Source: JAWPMT01 sp965215825 (GTDB lineage: Bacteria; Bacteroidota; Bacteroidia; Cytophagales; Cyclobacteriaceae). From it: 64,000 nucleotides of DNA. Below, piece by piece: positions 1 to 8,984 of the stretch. A program made the position numbers and the translations under genes. Location of the stretch: positions 434,001 through 498,000 of the forward strand of contig CBDCEM010000003.1 in NCBI GenBank assembly GCA_965215825.1. The letters are read 5' to 3'. The notes beneath the pieces were generated by a model. The model had not been told where the DNA came from, made no database searches, and worked only from the letters and a program-made list of their open reading frames with translations. Every line of letters begins with the position of its first letter. Within the stretch, counting starts at the first letter, position 1.

Positions 1-1
1 T

Positions 2-334
2 GTGGAAATAATGATTTCACAGGCCATCGAAATGGAATCTGAAGATGATAAACAAGGCGCAATTGTTGCCATTGGCAGATTGATGAAATCTTTTTGCCTG
101 ACTTGGAACAAAGACTCAATAGAAGATCGTGTTATCCTTGAACACATCAAGAAACTCTCAGGTGGCAAGTTAAGCATGGACCTGGCTTTCGTTGAGGAGC
201 ATAAATTGTTTGACTCCAAAAAAGAAAAGTCAGGCGGGCATGGACATGGAAATGGTCGCCCTGATAATAGTAATAATCATCATCACCAAAAACGTAAAAT
301 GGGTGGTGGCAAACGCAAAAGAAAGCGTAACTAA
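2..334 (+). CDS. DUF4290 family protein, C-terminal part (cut by window edge)
   Basis: The frame enters from the left edge and only the last 110 residues are present; the family is usually about 200 residues, so the first visible GTG/ATG is probably internal. The C-terminal third is a very basic tail rich in Gly, Asn, His, Lys and Arg (NNHHHQKRK, GGKRKRKRN), which suggests nucleic-acid or envelope contact but proves nothing. DUF4290 is a Bacteroidota family of unknown function commonly placed directly before murA, and here the gap to murA is 15 bp, so the two are probably co-transcribed. The family call rests on the synteny and the tail and is fairly secure; the function is unknown. Confidence 0.75.
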   Translation: MEIMISQAIEMESEDDKQGAIVAIGRLMKSFCLTWNKDSIEDRVILEHIKKLSGGKLSMDLAFVEEHKLFDSKKEKSGGHGHGNGRPDNSNNHHHQKRKMGGGKRKRKRN

Positions 335-349
335 TCTCCATAAAATTAA

Positions 350-1654
350 ATGGCGTCTTTTCGAGTAGAGGGTGGAAACAAATTAAATGGCTCCATTATC
401 CCTCAGGGTGCAAAAAATGAAGCCCTACAAATTGTCTCTGCGGTTTTATTGACAGCAGAGGAAGTAGATGTACATAAAGTGCCCAATATCCGGGATGTTA
501 TTAAGCTCATCGAGCTTTTGAGCGACCTGGGCGTCGAGGTGACCAAATTGGGTCCTGAATCTTATCGTTTCAAAGCTGCGAATGTCAATCTGGCGTATCT
601 AGATACAGATACTTACAAGGAACAGGCAGGTTCATTAAGAGGATCCATGATGTTGCTAGGTCCGCTACTTTCGAGGTTTGGTGTGGGCAAAATGCCGAAA
701 CCGGGTGGCGACAAGATCGGACGAAGAAGAGTTGATACTCATTTTATTGGTTTTCAAAAGCTTGGAGCTCAATTCAATTACGATAGTAAGTCGTCATTTT
801 ATACTGTAGATGGCAGCCACCTTAAAGGGGCTTACATGCATTTGGACGAGGCATCTGTGACAGGTACCGCGAATATCGTAATGGCAGCTACTCTGGCAGA
901 TGGAGAGACTACCATTTACAACGCAGCTTGCGAACCCTACTTGCAGCAACTCTGTAACATGCTGGTGCGAATGGGCGCTATAATCGAAGGCATTGGGTCA
1001 AATCTTCTTAAGATTACAGGAGTGGAAGAGTTGAGGGGAACCTCGCATACCATGCTGCCGGACATGATTGAGATTGGTAGTTTTATCGGTATGGCCGCCA
1101 TGACTCAATCCGAGTTAACAATAAAAGACGCACGAGTTGACCAATTGGGACTAATTCCCGATACTTTCCGAAGGCTTGGCATCCAAATAGATGTTAGGGG
1201 AGATGATCTGTATATTCCTGAGCAGAAATCCTATGCAATTGATACGTTCATTGATGGTTCTATATTGACGATTGCAGACGCGATATGGCCAGGTTTTACT
1301 CCTGATTTACTTAGCGTGGTTTTGGTAACAGCAACTCAGGCCAGAGGGACTTGTCTTATCCATCAAAAAATGTTTGAGAGCAGGCTCTTTTTCGTGGATA
1401 AGCTGATAGATATGGGTGCTCAGATCATTTTGTGCGACCCCCACCGTGCGACGGTTATTGGATTAGACAGAGCTTTTCCTTTGAGGGGTATACAGATGAC
1501 CTCACCTGATATTCGGGCGGGAGTTTCTCTGTTGATAGCAGCCATGTCTGCAGAAGGTACCAGTACTATACACAACGTGGAGCAAATAGATCGTGGCTAT
1601 CAGTATATTGATAGTCGCCTGAATGCTTTAGGAGCAAAAATCGAACGATTTTAG
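350..1654 (+). CDS. murA: UDP-N-acetylglucosamine 1-carboxyvinyltransferase, Asp-type active site
   Basis: First committed cytoplasmic step of peptidoglycan synthesis: transfers enolpyruvate from PEP to UDP-GlcNAc. At 434 residues it has full family length and covers both inside-out alpha/beta domains. K22-N23 of the GAKNEAL motif, the DIRAG loop and the C-terminal HNVEQIDRGY motif are present. In the mobile active-site loop the motif is PGGDKIGRRRVDTH: the residue matching E. coli Cys115 is Asp121 (codon GAC at 710-712). Cys-to-Asp MurA enzymes, as in Mycobacterium and Chlamydia, stay active but are not alkylated by fosfomycin, so intrinsic fosfomycin insensitivity is inferred. It follows the DUF4290 gene by 15 bp, probably in one operon. 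Identification is firm. Confidence 0.97.
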   Translation: MASFRVEGGNKLNGSIIPQGAKNEALQIVSAVLLTAEEVDVHKVPNIRDVIKLIELLSDLGVEVTKLGPESYRFKAANVNLAYLDTDTYKEQAGSLRGSMMLLGPLLSRFGVGKMPKPGGDKIGRRRVDTHFIGFQKLGAQFNYDSKSSFYTVDGSHLKGAYMHLDEASVTGTANIVMAATLADGETTIYNAACEPYLQQLCNMLVRMGAIIEGIGSNLLKITGVEELRGTSHTMLPDMIEIGSFIGMAAMTQSELTIKDARVDQLGLIPDTFRRLGIQIDVRGDDLYIPEQKSYAIDTFIDGSILTIADAIWPGFTPDLLSVVLVTATQARGTCLIHQKMFESRLFFVDKLIDMGAQIILCDPHRATVIGLDRAFPLRGIQMTSPDIRAGVSLLIAAMSAEGTSTIHNVEQIDRGYQYIDSRLNALGAKIERF

Positions 1655-1696
1655 GCTATTGCTGAACCGAATTTAAGTTACTCCGTTTTCAATACC

Positions 1697-2737
1697 ATGC
1701 GTCTGAGATTAATCCTAATTATTCCCGTAGCGGTGTTATCGGTAGTGGCGTATCTGACCATTAGTGGTTGGAGTGTTGCTTCTCCACAAACCATTCCCCC
1801 GATCAATGGTATAAGTTTGGTGTCACCCCCACAAAAAGTTTCACCTTCTCTGTTTGGAGCAGTCGAAAATACCAATGCCAACTGGGTGGCGCTGATTCCA
1901 TTTGGTTTTTCCAGAGAGGGGCAGCCCGAAGTTTACTTCGATCATGCACGGCAATGGTGGGGTGAACGATCAGATGGAACGTGTGAATTAATCCGATGTT
2001 CTAATGATTATGACCTTAATGTATTGTTGAAACCTCATGTCTGGGTTAGAGGGCAGGGGTGGCCAGGAGAGTACGATCTAGTTTCGGATGAAGATTGGCA
2101 AGTTTGGGAAGATGGATACCGGAAATATATCCTAAACTATGCTAGTATCGCTGATTCAATGAAAGTGGACATGTTTTGTGTGGGAACGGAATTTAGGATT
2201 GCTGGTGTGAAACGCGAGGAATTTTGGAGAGACCTTATTCAAGATGTTAGAAAAATATATAAAGGCCCATTGACCTATGCTTCCAATTGGGATAATTACG
2301 ATAAGATCAAATTTTGGGATGAACTGGATTATATTGGCATTGATGCTTACTTCCCGATTTCTGATGAAACTTCTCCTAGTATCGCTGATCTGGAAGAAGG
2401 CTGGAGACCTATCAGTAAGCAACTTCAGCGATTTAGTGAACAAGTGGATCTTCCAATTTTATTTACTGAATACGGATATCAAAGTTTGACAGGAACTGCC
2501 GGGAAGCATTGGGAAATAGATAAGGGAAGTGAAGCCATAAACATGCAGGCACAGGCAGATGCTTATCAGGCATTATATAATGTGTTTTGGGATGAACCTT
2601 GGTTTGCTGGTGGTTTTTTGTGGAAATGGCATTTACGGAGAGACCATGGTGGTCCAACAAATGGAGCTTTTACACCACAAGGTAAAACTGCCGAGGAGGT
2701 GATTCAGTCTCATTTTGGTAACTATATTAGTCAATAA
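1697..2737 (+). CDS. Glycoside hydrolase, GH113-like (beta-mannanase type), membrane-anchored or secreted
   Basis: A 346-residue protein with an N-terminal hydrophobic segment (residues about 4-23) that acts as signal peptide or anchor, followed by a TIM-barrel hydrolase domain. The arrangement of CVGTEF (Glu165, candidate acid/base) and LFTEYGY (Glu258, candidate nucleophile) at the ends of barrel strands, with DYIGIDAYFP between them, matches GH113 in clan GH-A, whose characterised members act on beta-mannan. Tryptophan-rich stretches such as FLWKWH near the C-terminus are typical of sugar subsites. It lies 42 bp after murA and its 3' end overlaps that of the convergent sugar-binding gene by 11 bp. 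Family is likely; the substrate is inferred only. Confidence 0.78.
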   Translation: MRLRLILIIPVAVLSVVAYLTISGWSVASPQTIPPINGISLVSPPQKVSPSLFGAVENTNANWVALIPFGFSREGQPEVYFDHARQWWGERSDGTCELIRCSNDYDLNVLLKPHVWVRGQGWPGEYDLVSDEDWQVWEDGYRKYILNYASIADSMKVDMFCVGTEFRIAGVKREEFWRDLIQDVRKIYKGPLTYASNWDNYDKIKFWDELDYIGIDAYFPISDETSPSIADLEEGWRPISKQLQRFSEQVDLPILFTEYGYQSLTGTAGKHWEIDKGSEAINMQAQADAYQALYNVFWDEPWFAGGFLWKWHLRRDHGGPTNGAFTPQGKTAEEVIQSHFGNYISQ

Positions 2738-3731
2738 ACCTTCTGTATTCGTTGGCTGGGCAGATACCAATAGGACCTTCATATATACCTGCATCGCCAC
2801 CCATATCTTCCACTTGTATTGCGATAACGTTTTTTCCGTTTCGGTTGAGGTGTTTTTCGAGTAGTCCATAGATGCGATATTCTCGATAGGAACCGGATGA
2901 TCCAAACCCACGACCATCGTTAGTCCAACCAATAAGATGACCATTGAGATATGCTTTATCAAAGTCGTCGATTTTCCCCAGCACAATGACCAGGTCTTCT
3001 ACCTGTTTCAACTCATCGCTCAAAGTAAATTCCTTTCTGTACCATGCAAACCCTCTTCTTATTCGGAATTTGTGTTTCAAACTTCTCCAATAGCTGGGTA
3101 CCATGATGTTATTCCAACGATCATCGTTGACATCCACTTCTTTCCATTCCTCGCGATCTCCTTCCCGAATTTTCCAAATACCATTCAACTGCATACTTGT
3201 CGTTCGCGAGCGCTCTTCATGATAGATGCCCACATTTCCTCTCAAAATACCCCCTTCAAGGACTGTATCATATACCCTTACGGCTATGGTATTCATGCCA
3301 TGTTCATTGATCACCTCAGCAGGGATTGGGTATTTGCGGTAGGCATTGTAAGCTGTGTGAAAATCAGGAGGGAAACCTCCGGTGAATCCGATCAGATGAC
3401 CATTGATATACACTTCATCTACATCATCTATATAGCCCAACTCGATGGACAAAGTGCTGATGTTAATATTTCCACTAAGTTCGAAATTGACGCGGTACCA
3501 GGCAAAACCATCATAACCATTGAACCCTTCATCTTCCCAGGTTGACGGAACATAGATTCGTTCCCAGTTCGAATCGTTGTAATTGGGTTCCGCCCATTCT
3601 GGATTGTCTCCAATAGAAAACTTCCACACTCCTCTTAAATTGACGATACGCTCTTCATTGAAGCCACCTCCGTAAAGACTGAAGCTCAAGAATATGCCAT
3701 AGATCGTCAATATTTTCTGAACCGTTTTCAT
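2727..3731 (-). CDS. Secreted protein of two tandem galactose-binding-like (GH2 jelly-roll) domains, no catalytic domain
   Basis: A signal peptide (about residues 1-22) is followed by two related beta-sandwich units of roughly 150 residues each. Both show the sequence order of the GH2 beta-galactosidase N-terminal sugar-binding domain: LRGVWKFS or LNGIWKIR, then VPSTWED or VPSYWRS, FAWYR, then DDVDEVYINGHLIG or DDFDKAYLNGHLIG, and finally NVGIY or DAGIYEGPIGI. The Ig-like and TIM-barrel catalytic domains that normally follow in GH2 are absent and the gene simply stops, overlapping the 3' end of the GH113-like gene. It is therefore either a carbohydrate-binding accessory of that hydrolase or a serine esterase/hydrolase relic. 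No catalytic motif was found. Confidence 0.72.
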   Translation of the reverse strand: MKTVQKILTIYGIFLSFSLYGGGFNEERIVNLRGVWKFSIGDNPEWAEPNYNDSNWERIYVPSTWEDEGFNGYDGFAWYRVNFELSGNINISTLSIELGYIDDVDEVYINGHLIGFTGGFPPDFHTAYNAYRKYPIPAEVINEHGMNTIAVRVYDTVLEGGILRGNVGIYHEERSRTTSMQLNGIWKIREGDREEWKEVDVNDDRWNNIMVPSYWRSLKHKFRIRRGFAWYRKEFTLSDELKQVEDLVIVLGKIDDFDKAYLNGHLIGWTNDGRGFGSSGSYREYRIYGLLEKHLNRNGKNVIAIQVEDMGGDAGIYEGPIGICPANEYRRFID

Positions 3732-4160
3732 TTATAGTGCAATATAGTTTCACATCAAATTCTACTCAATATTACGCAGCTGGAAAAGCCTGGGGGTCAT
3801 TCACCAGTCAATGAATGTAAAAAGATGTAACGGGAGTGAAAAATGTGCGTTTCTGTGGTCAATGTTGTGTGGATCTGTTTGCTTCAAGTGGGACCTCAGG
3901 TAAGAGAAATATGAATGCCTTGTTGGTCGATGTGAGCATGGGTTATGTCTGTTACCTCCTGTTTCAACTGCTAAATTAGATAGTTGGAAAGTACAGGAAG
4001 TGGATATGACCACAAACAAAAACTCCCGACAGTGCCGGGAGACTTTGTAATAGTATGAAGAAGTTATTAATGCTAATTTCGAATTGTATTTCTGATTCTA
4101 ATATCTCAGATGATCACAAAATTGACAATGATACAAGATGTAAGTCAATTACGTGATAGA
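3732..4160. other. Intergenic stretch without a convincing gene
   Basis: About 430 bases between the start of the sugar-binding gene and the end of the small secreted-protein gene. It contains a minus-strand intrinsic terminator (4009-4041) and short open frames of 33-72 codons that lack recognisable products. The promoter for the gene starting at 3731 (minus strand) should be at the left end, but no clear -7 element was identified. Confidence 0.5.
4009..4041 (-). terminator. Intrinsic terminator of the small secreted-protein gene
   Basis: On the minus strand a stem CTCCCG/CGGGAG with a seven-base loop (4023-4041) is followed at once by TTTTTGTTTGT. It lies about 120 bases past the stop of the gene ending at 4161, so that transcript has a long 3' tail. 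Confidence 0.7.
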
Positions 4161-4493
4161 TTATTCTTCCGAAACTTCGATTTCTTGTATGTAGGTTATT
4201 TTACTGTCCCGCACTTCTATGCTATATGTTCCGGGATCCTGCTTTTTGAAGTTCAATGGCAATGCAAAGCCTTTTTGATTTTTGATTTTACCGCTCCAAA
4301 GTTCAATGCCTTCATCGTTTAACACGCGCACTTTTACTTTTTCATCAGAACCTTCATAAAACAACTGATGTACTTTGCTCTTCCATTTGATTACGGTGAC
4401 GTTCGAGCTTCCCTTTTCTTTCTCGTTTTCAGTCGCGAAAGCAGTACCTACCATAAGGAAAAGAGCGAGGAATAATGTGATTGGATTTTTCAT
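4161..4493 (-). CDS. Small secreted beta-sandwich protein, function unknown
   Basis: A 110-residue product with a clear signal peptide (MKNPITLFLALFLMVGTAFA, cleavage after about residue 20). The mature part alternates polar and hydrophobic residues in short strands; the pattern KVKVRVLNDEGIELWSG followed by PGTYSIEV resembles the C-terminal sorting-domain or Por-secretion-like beta-sandwiches common in Bacteroidota, but the protein is too short to be a T9SS cargo with its own enzyme domain. It stands alone on the minus strand with its own terminator. I do not recognise a specific family. Confidence 0.7.
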   Translation of the reverse strand: MKNPITLFLALFLMVGTAFATENEKEKGSSNVTVIKWKSKVHQLFYEGSDEKVKVRVLNDEGIELWSGKIKNQKGFALPLNFKKQDPGTYSIEVRDSKITYIQEIEVSEE

Positions 4494-4771
4494 AACTTTT
4501 TATTTTGAGTTTTTGACCTTGTGGTAGTCTCTAACGCGGAGTTACCATCGGGTTTGTCATTGGTCCGTAAACCCATGTCATGAGATGTCATAAATAAGTC
4601 AAAAAAATGCATTTTGGTGATTTTGCAGTTATTCTACCTTTCAGAGAAAGCGAAAAGGTGTCAAAAAGACCAATTGACCATTTATTAGAATAGGGGCAGT
4701 ACTGGTCCAACCAAAACTTGTAATTTTCCGTATCCAAATAGGGAACTTAACCAAAAATATAATTTATAGAA

Positions 4772-5641
4772 ATGAGCAAATCACTACTATCCGCGCTGTT
4801 ATTAACCGGCATTTTGTTTATTGCCGAAGCGCAGATCAATACTCCTATTCCTAGCCCGGCAGGCTCTGTAAGTAGCACAGTTGGACTTACTGACATCAAA
4901 ATCGATTATTTCCGACCTGGAGTAAAGGGTCGTAAAGTATTCGGTACCGGCGATGAATTCCTTGAGCAATACGGAGTTGTATGGCGAACGGGAGCAAATG
5001 GCGGGTCCATTGTTAATTTCAGCACTGACCTGAAAATTGGTGGACAAGATGTAAAGGCCGGAGAGTATCAAATCGTATCTCTACCTGGCAAGGATGAGTG
5101 GCAAGTAATGTTTCTCACTGAACAGATCGGTGGTAACATGAATAACTACAAGGAAGAAAACGTGGCAGCGAAAGTTGCCGTGAAGCCAATGACAACAGGT
5201 TCAACTGTTGAGCGATTGACTTTCCAAATTGCTAATATCAGCGAGGATAATACTTCTGCCGATATTCAATTCTCATGGGCAAATGTGACCTGGAATGTAC
5301 CTGTTCAGGTTGATTTTGATGCGGCTGTAATGAAAGAGATCGCCGAAAAAACGCAAGTCAACCCAGTGAACTACATTCAGGCGGCTAACTATTACCTGGC
5401 AGCTGAAAAAGACCTGAATCAGGCGTTGGAATGGGTAAATTCGTACCTTGCTACGGGGAATAATAGCAGGCAATTCTGGAATGTACACCTGAAAGCTCAA
5501 ATCCTGGCGAAATTGGGCAAAAATAAAGAAGCGATCGCTACTGCAGAAGACTCTATGGCAAAAGCCAAAAATTGGGAAGGTGGCGATTTTGGATATGTGA
5601 AGAGAAACGAAGACTTGATCAAAGAAGTCAAAGGAAAATAA
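4772..5641 (+). CDS. DUF2911 domain-containing secreted protein with C-terminal TPR-like helices
   Basis: The first 21 residues form a signal peptide ending in a QINTP-type mature start. Residues about 25-185 match the DUF2911 pattern: PSPAGSVSSTVGLTDIKIDYFRP, KGRKVFG, YGVVWRTGANGGS, then an AGEYQIVSLP strand and an FSWANVTWNVPV strand, as in this all-beta family of unknown function widespread in Bacteroidota. Residues 190-289 are helical and read as two TPR-like pairs (ANYYLAAEKDLNQALEWVNSYL; AQILAKLGKNKEAIATAEDS), also usual for the longer members. An intrinsic terminator lies 28 bases after the stop codon. Family firm, role unknown. Confidence 0.88.
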   Translation: MSKSLLSALLLTGILFIAEAQINTPIPSPAGSVSSTVGLTDIKIDYFRPGVKGRKVFGTGDEFLEQYGVVWRTGANGGSIVNFSTDLKIGGQDVKAGEYQIVSLPGKDEWQVMFLTEQIGGNMNNYKEENVAAKVAVKPMTTGSTVERLTFQIANISEDNTSADIQFSWANVTWNVPVQVDFDAAVMKEIAEKTQVNPVNYIQAANYYLAAEKDLNQALEWVNSYLATGNNSRQFWNVHLKAQILAKLGKNKEAIATAEDSMAKAKNWEGGDFGYVKRNEDLIKEVKGK

Positions 5642-5668
5642 AAGGTAAGAAAACCTTTAAACGTAAAG

Positions 5669-5700
5669 GCCAACCTCACTGAGGTTGGCTTTCTTTTTTG
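5669..5700 (+). terminator. Intrinsic terminator after the DUF2911 gene
   Basis: A perfect inverted repeat (5669-5689), GCCAACCTCA and its complement around one base, is followed by TTTCTTTTTTG. It sits between the stop of the DUF2911 gene at 5641 and the convergent DAHP synthase gene. Confidence 0.88.
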
Positions 5701-5735
5701 TTGAAAGTTGAAACTATCGTTTCATCTCGTGTCGA

Positions 5736-6782
5736 TCATACCAATTCTGCTTCTTCCTTACGCATAGCCCATATCGCCTTGGAATGATCAATGATCTTTT
5801 TCAATTCATCGGGAGTCACTGCTTGCTTAGGATCGTCACCAATTCCTCTGGAAGGTTCTATGTGTGATTCGATGATCAAGCCATCGGCACCATAACTCAT
5901 AGCAGCTAGGGATGCACTATGTACGTATTTCGCCCTTCCTACTGAATGAGAAGGGTCGACAATTACGGGTGCCCAGGTTTTCTCTTTGAGCAGTGGCGTA
6001 ATACTTTCATCCGGATAATTCCTATATCCGTCCATTTTGGGGACAGTGCCCCGAGGGCAGAGCATAACATCTGCATTGCCACCAGCCGCTATGTATTCCG
6101 CTGCAGCAATGAATTCATTAATAGGCCCCATGGACATAGATCTCTTTAATAAAACTGCCATTCTCTTGCTGGCAGTTCGTTCGCCTACTTTTCTTAGCAG
6201 TGAGTAGTTCAACGCATTTCTGGCACCTATTTGAAGTATATCTACTTCCGCCTCTAGTGCAATTTCCAATTGATAGTCGTCCATGACTTCCGTATCAACA
6301 GGGATACCCGTTTGTTCTCTTGCTTCGATGAGGATTTTCATGGATCTGTCATCGCCCTGAAAAGAATAAGGCATGGTTCGTGGTTTCCAAACTCCTCCAC
6401 GAATGGCTTTTACCCCAGCTTCTTTTACTGCATGAGCTGTTTCAAGGAACAGCTGAGGATTATCAGGATCTATGGTACATTGACCGCCAATAATAAAAGG
6501 TTCTTCCCCGATGAACGTATTGCCCACCTTTACTTTATGAAAAGCCAGTTCTGATGAACGGTCCATCAATTTATAGGGGGAATCAATCGCGTCAATTCGA
6601 TCAATATAGTCCAACCCAAGAATCCGATTTTTCATAATGGCTTTTCGCTCTTCACCTAAAATGGCGTAAATAGTGCGATGGAAACCTTCTATCGGCTGCA
6701 GTCGGCATTCAAATTCAGTCACAATTGCCTGAACCTCCTGGAATTGTTCCGGAGTAAGTTTGGGCTCCTTCGGGATGATCAT
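5736..6782 (-). CDS. aroF: 3-deoxy-7-phosphoheptulonate (DAHP) synthase, AroA-beta/KDOPS-like type
   Basis: First step of the shikimate pathway: condenses PEP with erythrose 4-phosphate in the cytoplasm. An N-terminal ferredoxin-like regulatory domain (about residues 1-70) precedes a TIM barrel. Barrel landmarks are GGQCTID (metal-binding Cys), AIRGGVWKPRT.PYSFQG (PEP/E4P phosphate loop), LQIGARN, LLKRSMSM, VDPSHSVGR (metal His) and IIESHIEP...DDPKQA (metal Glu and Asp). GGQC, VWKPRTMP and ESHIEP deviate from the usual AGPC, FKPRTSP and EVHPDP, so this is a divergent branch. A GTG at 6803 would add seven residues; the ATG at 6782 giving MIIPKEPK agrees better with family starts. Convergent with the DUF2911 gene. 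Confidence 0.92.
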   Translation of the reverse strand: MIIPKEPKLTPEQFQEVQAIVTEFECRLQPIEGFHRTIYAILGEERKAIMKNRILGLDYIDRIDAIDSPYKLMDRSSELAFHKVKVGNTFIGEEPFIIGGQCTIDPDNPQLFLETAHAVKEAGVKAIRGGVWKPRTMPYSFQGDDRSMKILIEAREQTGIPVDTEVMDDYQLEIALEAEVDILQIGARNALNYSLLRKVGERTASKRMAVLLKRSMSMGPINEFIAAAEYIAAGGNADVMLCPRGTVPKMDGYRNYPDESITPLLKEKTWAPVIVDPSHSVGRAKYVHSASLAAMSYGADGLIIESHIEPSRGIGDDPKQAVTPDELKKIIDHSKAIWAMRKEEAELV

Positions 6783-6998
6783 AAATAGTGTAATATTTCC
6801 CACAAAATAAATCGGGAATCGTCCAATAAATAAATTACCGCGAGATAATTCCCTTTTCTCTAAAAAAGAAACTAATTATTGAAATTGTTCAAAATATGGA
6901 CTTGATAATGTGAACTTTATTATGAAATATGAAACTAAATATATTGAATATTGCGGTCGTTGCAATAACAAGTATCAGATTACGCTTAATTTCATTGT

Positions 6999-7457
6999 AT
7001 GAAAATTAAAGGATATTACTTGATTTGGGTGCTTGTATTCTGCTGTCAGGCAAAGATTGAGACAACTTCAACACCTGTAGAAGCTCGAGTGATGGACGTG
7101 AAAACGTCCGGCAGTCCTGGTAGTTACAATTTTCGTGTAACTCTGACATCACCTGACGAGGGCTGTCAGCAATATGCAGATTGGTGGGAGGTGGTTGACA
7201 TTTCCGGGAAGTTACGTTATCGGCGTATCCTGGGGCACAGCCATGTCAATGAACAACCATTTACCCGGTCTGGAAGCCCTGTTGATGTATCCAGTGAAAC
7301 GGAGGTTTGGGTTAGGGTACATATGAATAATACCGGGTATTCTAACCTGGCCATGTATGGGTCAGCTCAAAGCGGTTTTGAGTCTCGTGAATTTCCCGAG
7401 GACTTTGCTAAGGATTTAGACCAGCAAGCTCCTTTGCCGGATGGATGTAGGTTTTAA
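6999..7457 (+). CDS. Putative secreted protein or lipoprotein, unknown family
   Basis: A 152-residue product. The N-terminus MKIKGYYLIWVLVFCCQAK is hydrophobic and ends in CC, so it is either a lipoprotein signal (Cys15 or Cys16) or a plain signal peptide. The rest is predicted all-beta, with paired cysteines (EGCQQY and PDGCRF) and the motif YADWWEVVD.SGKLRYRRILGHSHVNEQPF, which I have seen only in hypothetical proteins of aquatic bacteria. It is isolated: DAHP synthase is divergent at the left and a permease is convergent 8 bases to the right. No function is proposed. Confidence 0.7.
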   Translation: MKIKGYYLIWVLVFCCQAKIETTSTPVEARVMDVKTSGSPGSYNFRVTLTSPDEGCQQYADWWEVVDISGKLRYRRILGHSHVNEQPFTRSGSPVDVSSETEVWVRVHMNNTGYSNLAMYGSAQSGFESREFPEDFAKDLDQQAPLPDGCRF

Positions 7458-7465
7458 AATAGAGG

Positions 7466-8791
7466 TTACCATATCATGCTTATTAAGAAAAGTACTAAAA
7501 TGGAGGTGAGCCCGAGAATAGCCGAAGCCGCACTGTGTAGTAGGTAGCCTTGCTTTACATTCATTCCCGTCATTTGAGTGACCACCCAGAAGAAACTGTC
7601 GTTGGCGTGAGAAATCGCGGTAGCACCGGCGCCTATGGCGACTACCAGCAGCGCTTTATCTATATCAGATTCAACTCCCAGTGCGGGCATTAGGGGTACC
7701 ATAATAGATGCGGTGGTAATTAATGCAACAGTAGAAGAACCTTGTGCCGTTTTTAATCCTGCTGATAGGAGAAAAGCCAACCCCAGTGCTAATCCTGATG
7801 CGCCCGCATATTGTTCAAATAAAGCGCCAATTTCTGCCGTCTGAAGTACTTTGCCAAAAGCTCCTCCTGCACCAGTGATCAATAGGACGATGGTGCCATC
7901 TTTCAAAGCTTTCCCTACCCACCCTTCTACGCTTAGCATGTCTCTCGTAAGTTTTTTGGGAAGTAGTAATGACAATAGAATGCCGATGAAAAGAGCAATA
8001 ATTGGATGACCAACAAAAGAGAAAAAAGCTTTGATTTCTCCATTCCCTAGAGGGGATGTGGGGTATGCTGCAATTGATTTTAGAACGATCAATAATATGG
8101 GAATAATGATTGGAAGCATGGCTAAGCCGATGGAAGGTGTTTCACTAGATGGCTGAACCTTCTCTACTACGCCATGGGTGTCTAAAGCGATTTTGTTACC
8201 AAACTTCTTTGTAAACCAAAGGGTAGGGATGAGGGCCACGATACAGGTGATCAGTCCAAAAATAATCACAAGGCCAAGATCAGCCTCTAAAATTCCTGCA
8301 GCAGCAACCGGCCCTGGGGTTGGAGGGACCATAGTGTGCGTCGCCAATAAACCCATGGCCAAAGCCACAGCTGTTCCTGCAGCTGATACTCCTGCTTTTT
8401 TAGAAAGCGCTTTTTGTAAGGAGCTAAGGATAATAAATCCACTATCTGCAAAGACAGGAATAGAGACGATGACGCCCATAGCCCCCAATGCCGTATGGAC
8501 ACGCCTGGTACCAATGAACCCAAGAATTCCGTCGGCAAGTGCCTGGGCACCACCAGAGTTTTCAAGAAAGGCGCCAATGACAATGCCGGCGATGATCACT
8601 AGCCCTACACTCTCAATTGTCTTACCAAAGCCCTCATTGACGGTTGTTAGAATAAGCATAGGATCCATGCCGGATAAAATGCCAAATAGGAATGCGGTTA
8701 AGATCAATGCAAGGAACGGGTGCACCCTGAGCCAGGTAGTGGCGATGATCAGGAAGGCTACGCTAATTAGAATGAGGAGGAGAACAAGCAT
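7466..8791 (-). CDS. GntP-family permease (gluconate/glycerate-type H+ symporter)
   Basis: A very hydrophobic 441-residue inner-membrane protein with about 12-13 predicted helices. Landmarks of the GntP family are the HPFLALILTAFLFGI start, VIIAGIVIGAFLENSGGA, VSIPVFADSGFII, TMVPPTPGPVAAAGILEADLG and the C-terminal AGATAISHANDSFFWVV. GntP members import gluconate, idonate, glycerate or related sugar acids. The frame stays open to 8902, but the extra 37 residues are polar and absent from the family, so the ATG at 8791 is preferred. No sugar-acid kinase or dehydratase is adjacent, so the substrate cannot be assigned. Confidence 0.9.
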   Translation of the reverse strand: MLVLLLILISVAFLIIATTWLRVHPFLALILTAFLFGILSGMDPMLILTTVNEGFGKTIESVGLVIIAGIVIGAFLENSGGAQALADGILGFIGTRRVHTALGAMGVIVSIPVFADSGFIILSSLQKALSKKAGVSAAGTAVALAMGLLATHTMVPPTPGPVAAAGILEADLGLVIIFGLITCIVALIPTLWFTKKFGNKIALDTHGVVEKVQPSSETPSIGLAMLPIIIPILLIVLKSIAAYPTSPLGNGEIKAFFSFVGHPIIALFIGILLSLLLPKKLTRDMLSVEGWVGKALKDGTIVLLITGAGGAFGKVLQTAEIGALFEQYAGASGLALGLAFLLSAGLKTAQGSSTVALITTASIMVPLMPALGVESDIDKALLVVAIGAGATAISHANDSFFWVVTQMTGMNVKQGYLLHSAASAILGLTSILVLFLISMIW

Positions 8792-8984
8792 AAAGCAATT
8801 TAAACTAAGGCTGAGAAAATGGATGAGAAATGAAGTCGTTGATTCAATGCGTTGCTTCATGCGACTTAAACCTTCGTTGATGTGACAATTACCCAATCTC
8901 ATGAATCAAGTGTTGACTTGTGGTTAGTAATTTCTTTACCTTCTGCCAGCAACATAGACACCAACCACAAATTGACCCTATCTT

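Noticed and set aside
2937..3545. 202-codon frame on the plus strand opposite the sugar-binding protein
   Set aside because: Shadow of the duplicated jelly-roll gene; no independent coding evidence.
3801..4019. 72-codon minus-strand frame in the gap at 3.8-4.0 kb
   Set aside because: No signal peptide, domain or coupling; it also lies downstream of the terminator of the neighbouring gene.
8178..8885. 235-codon frame on the plus strand opposite the GntP permease
   Set aside because: It is antisense to a well-supported membrane protein gene, has no family resemblance and arises from the composition of that gene.
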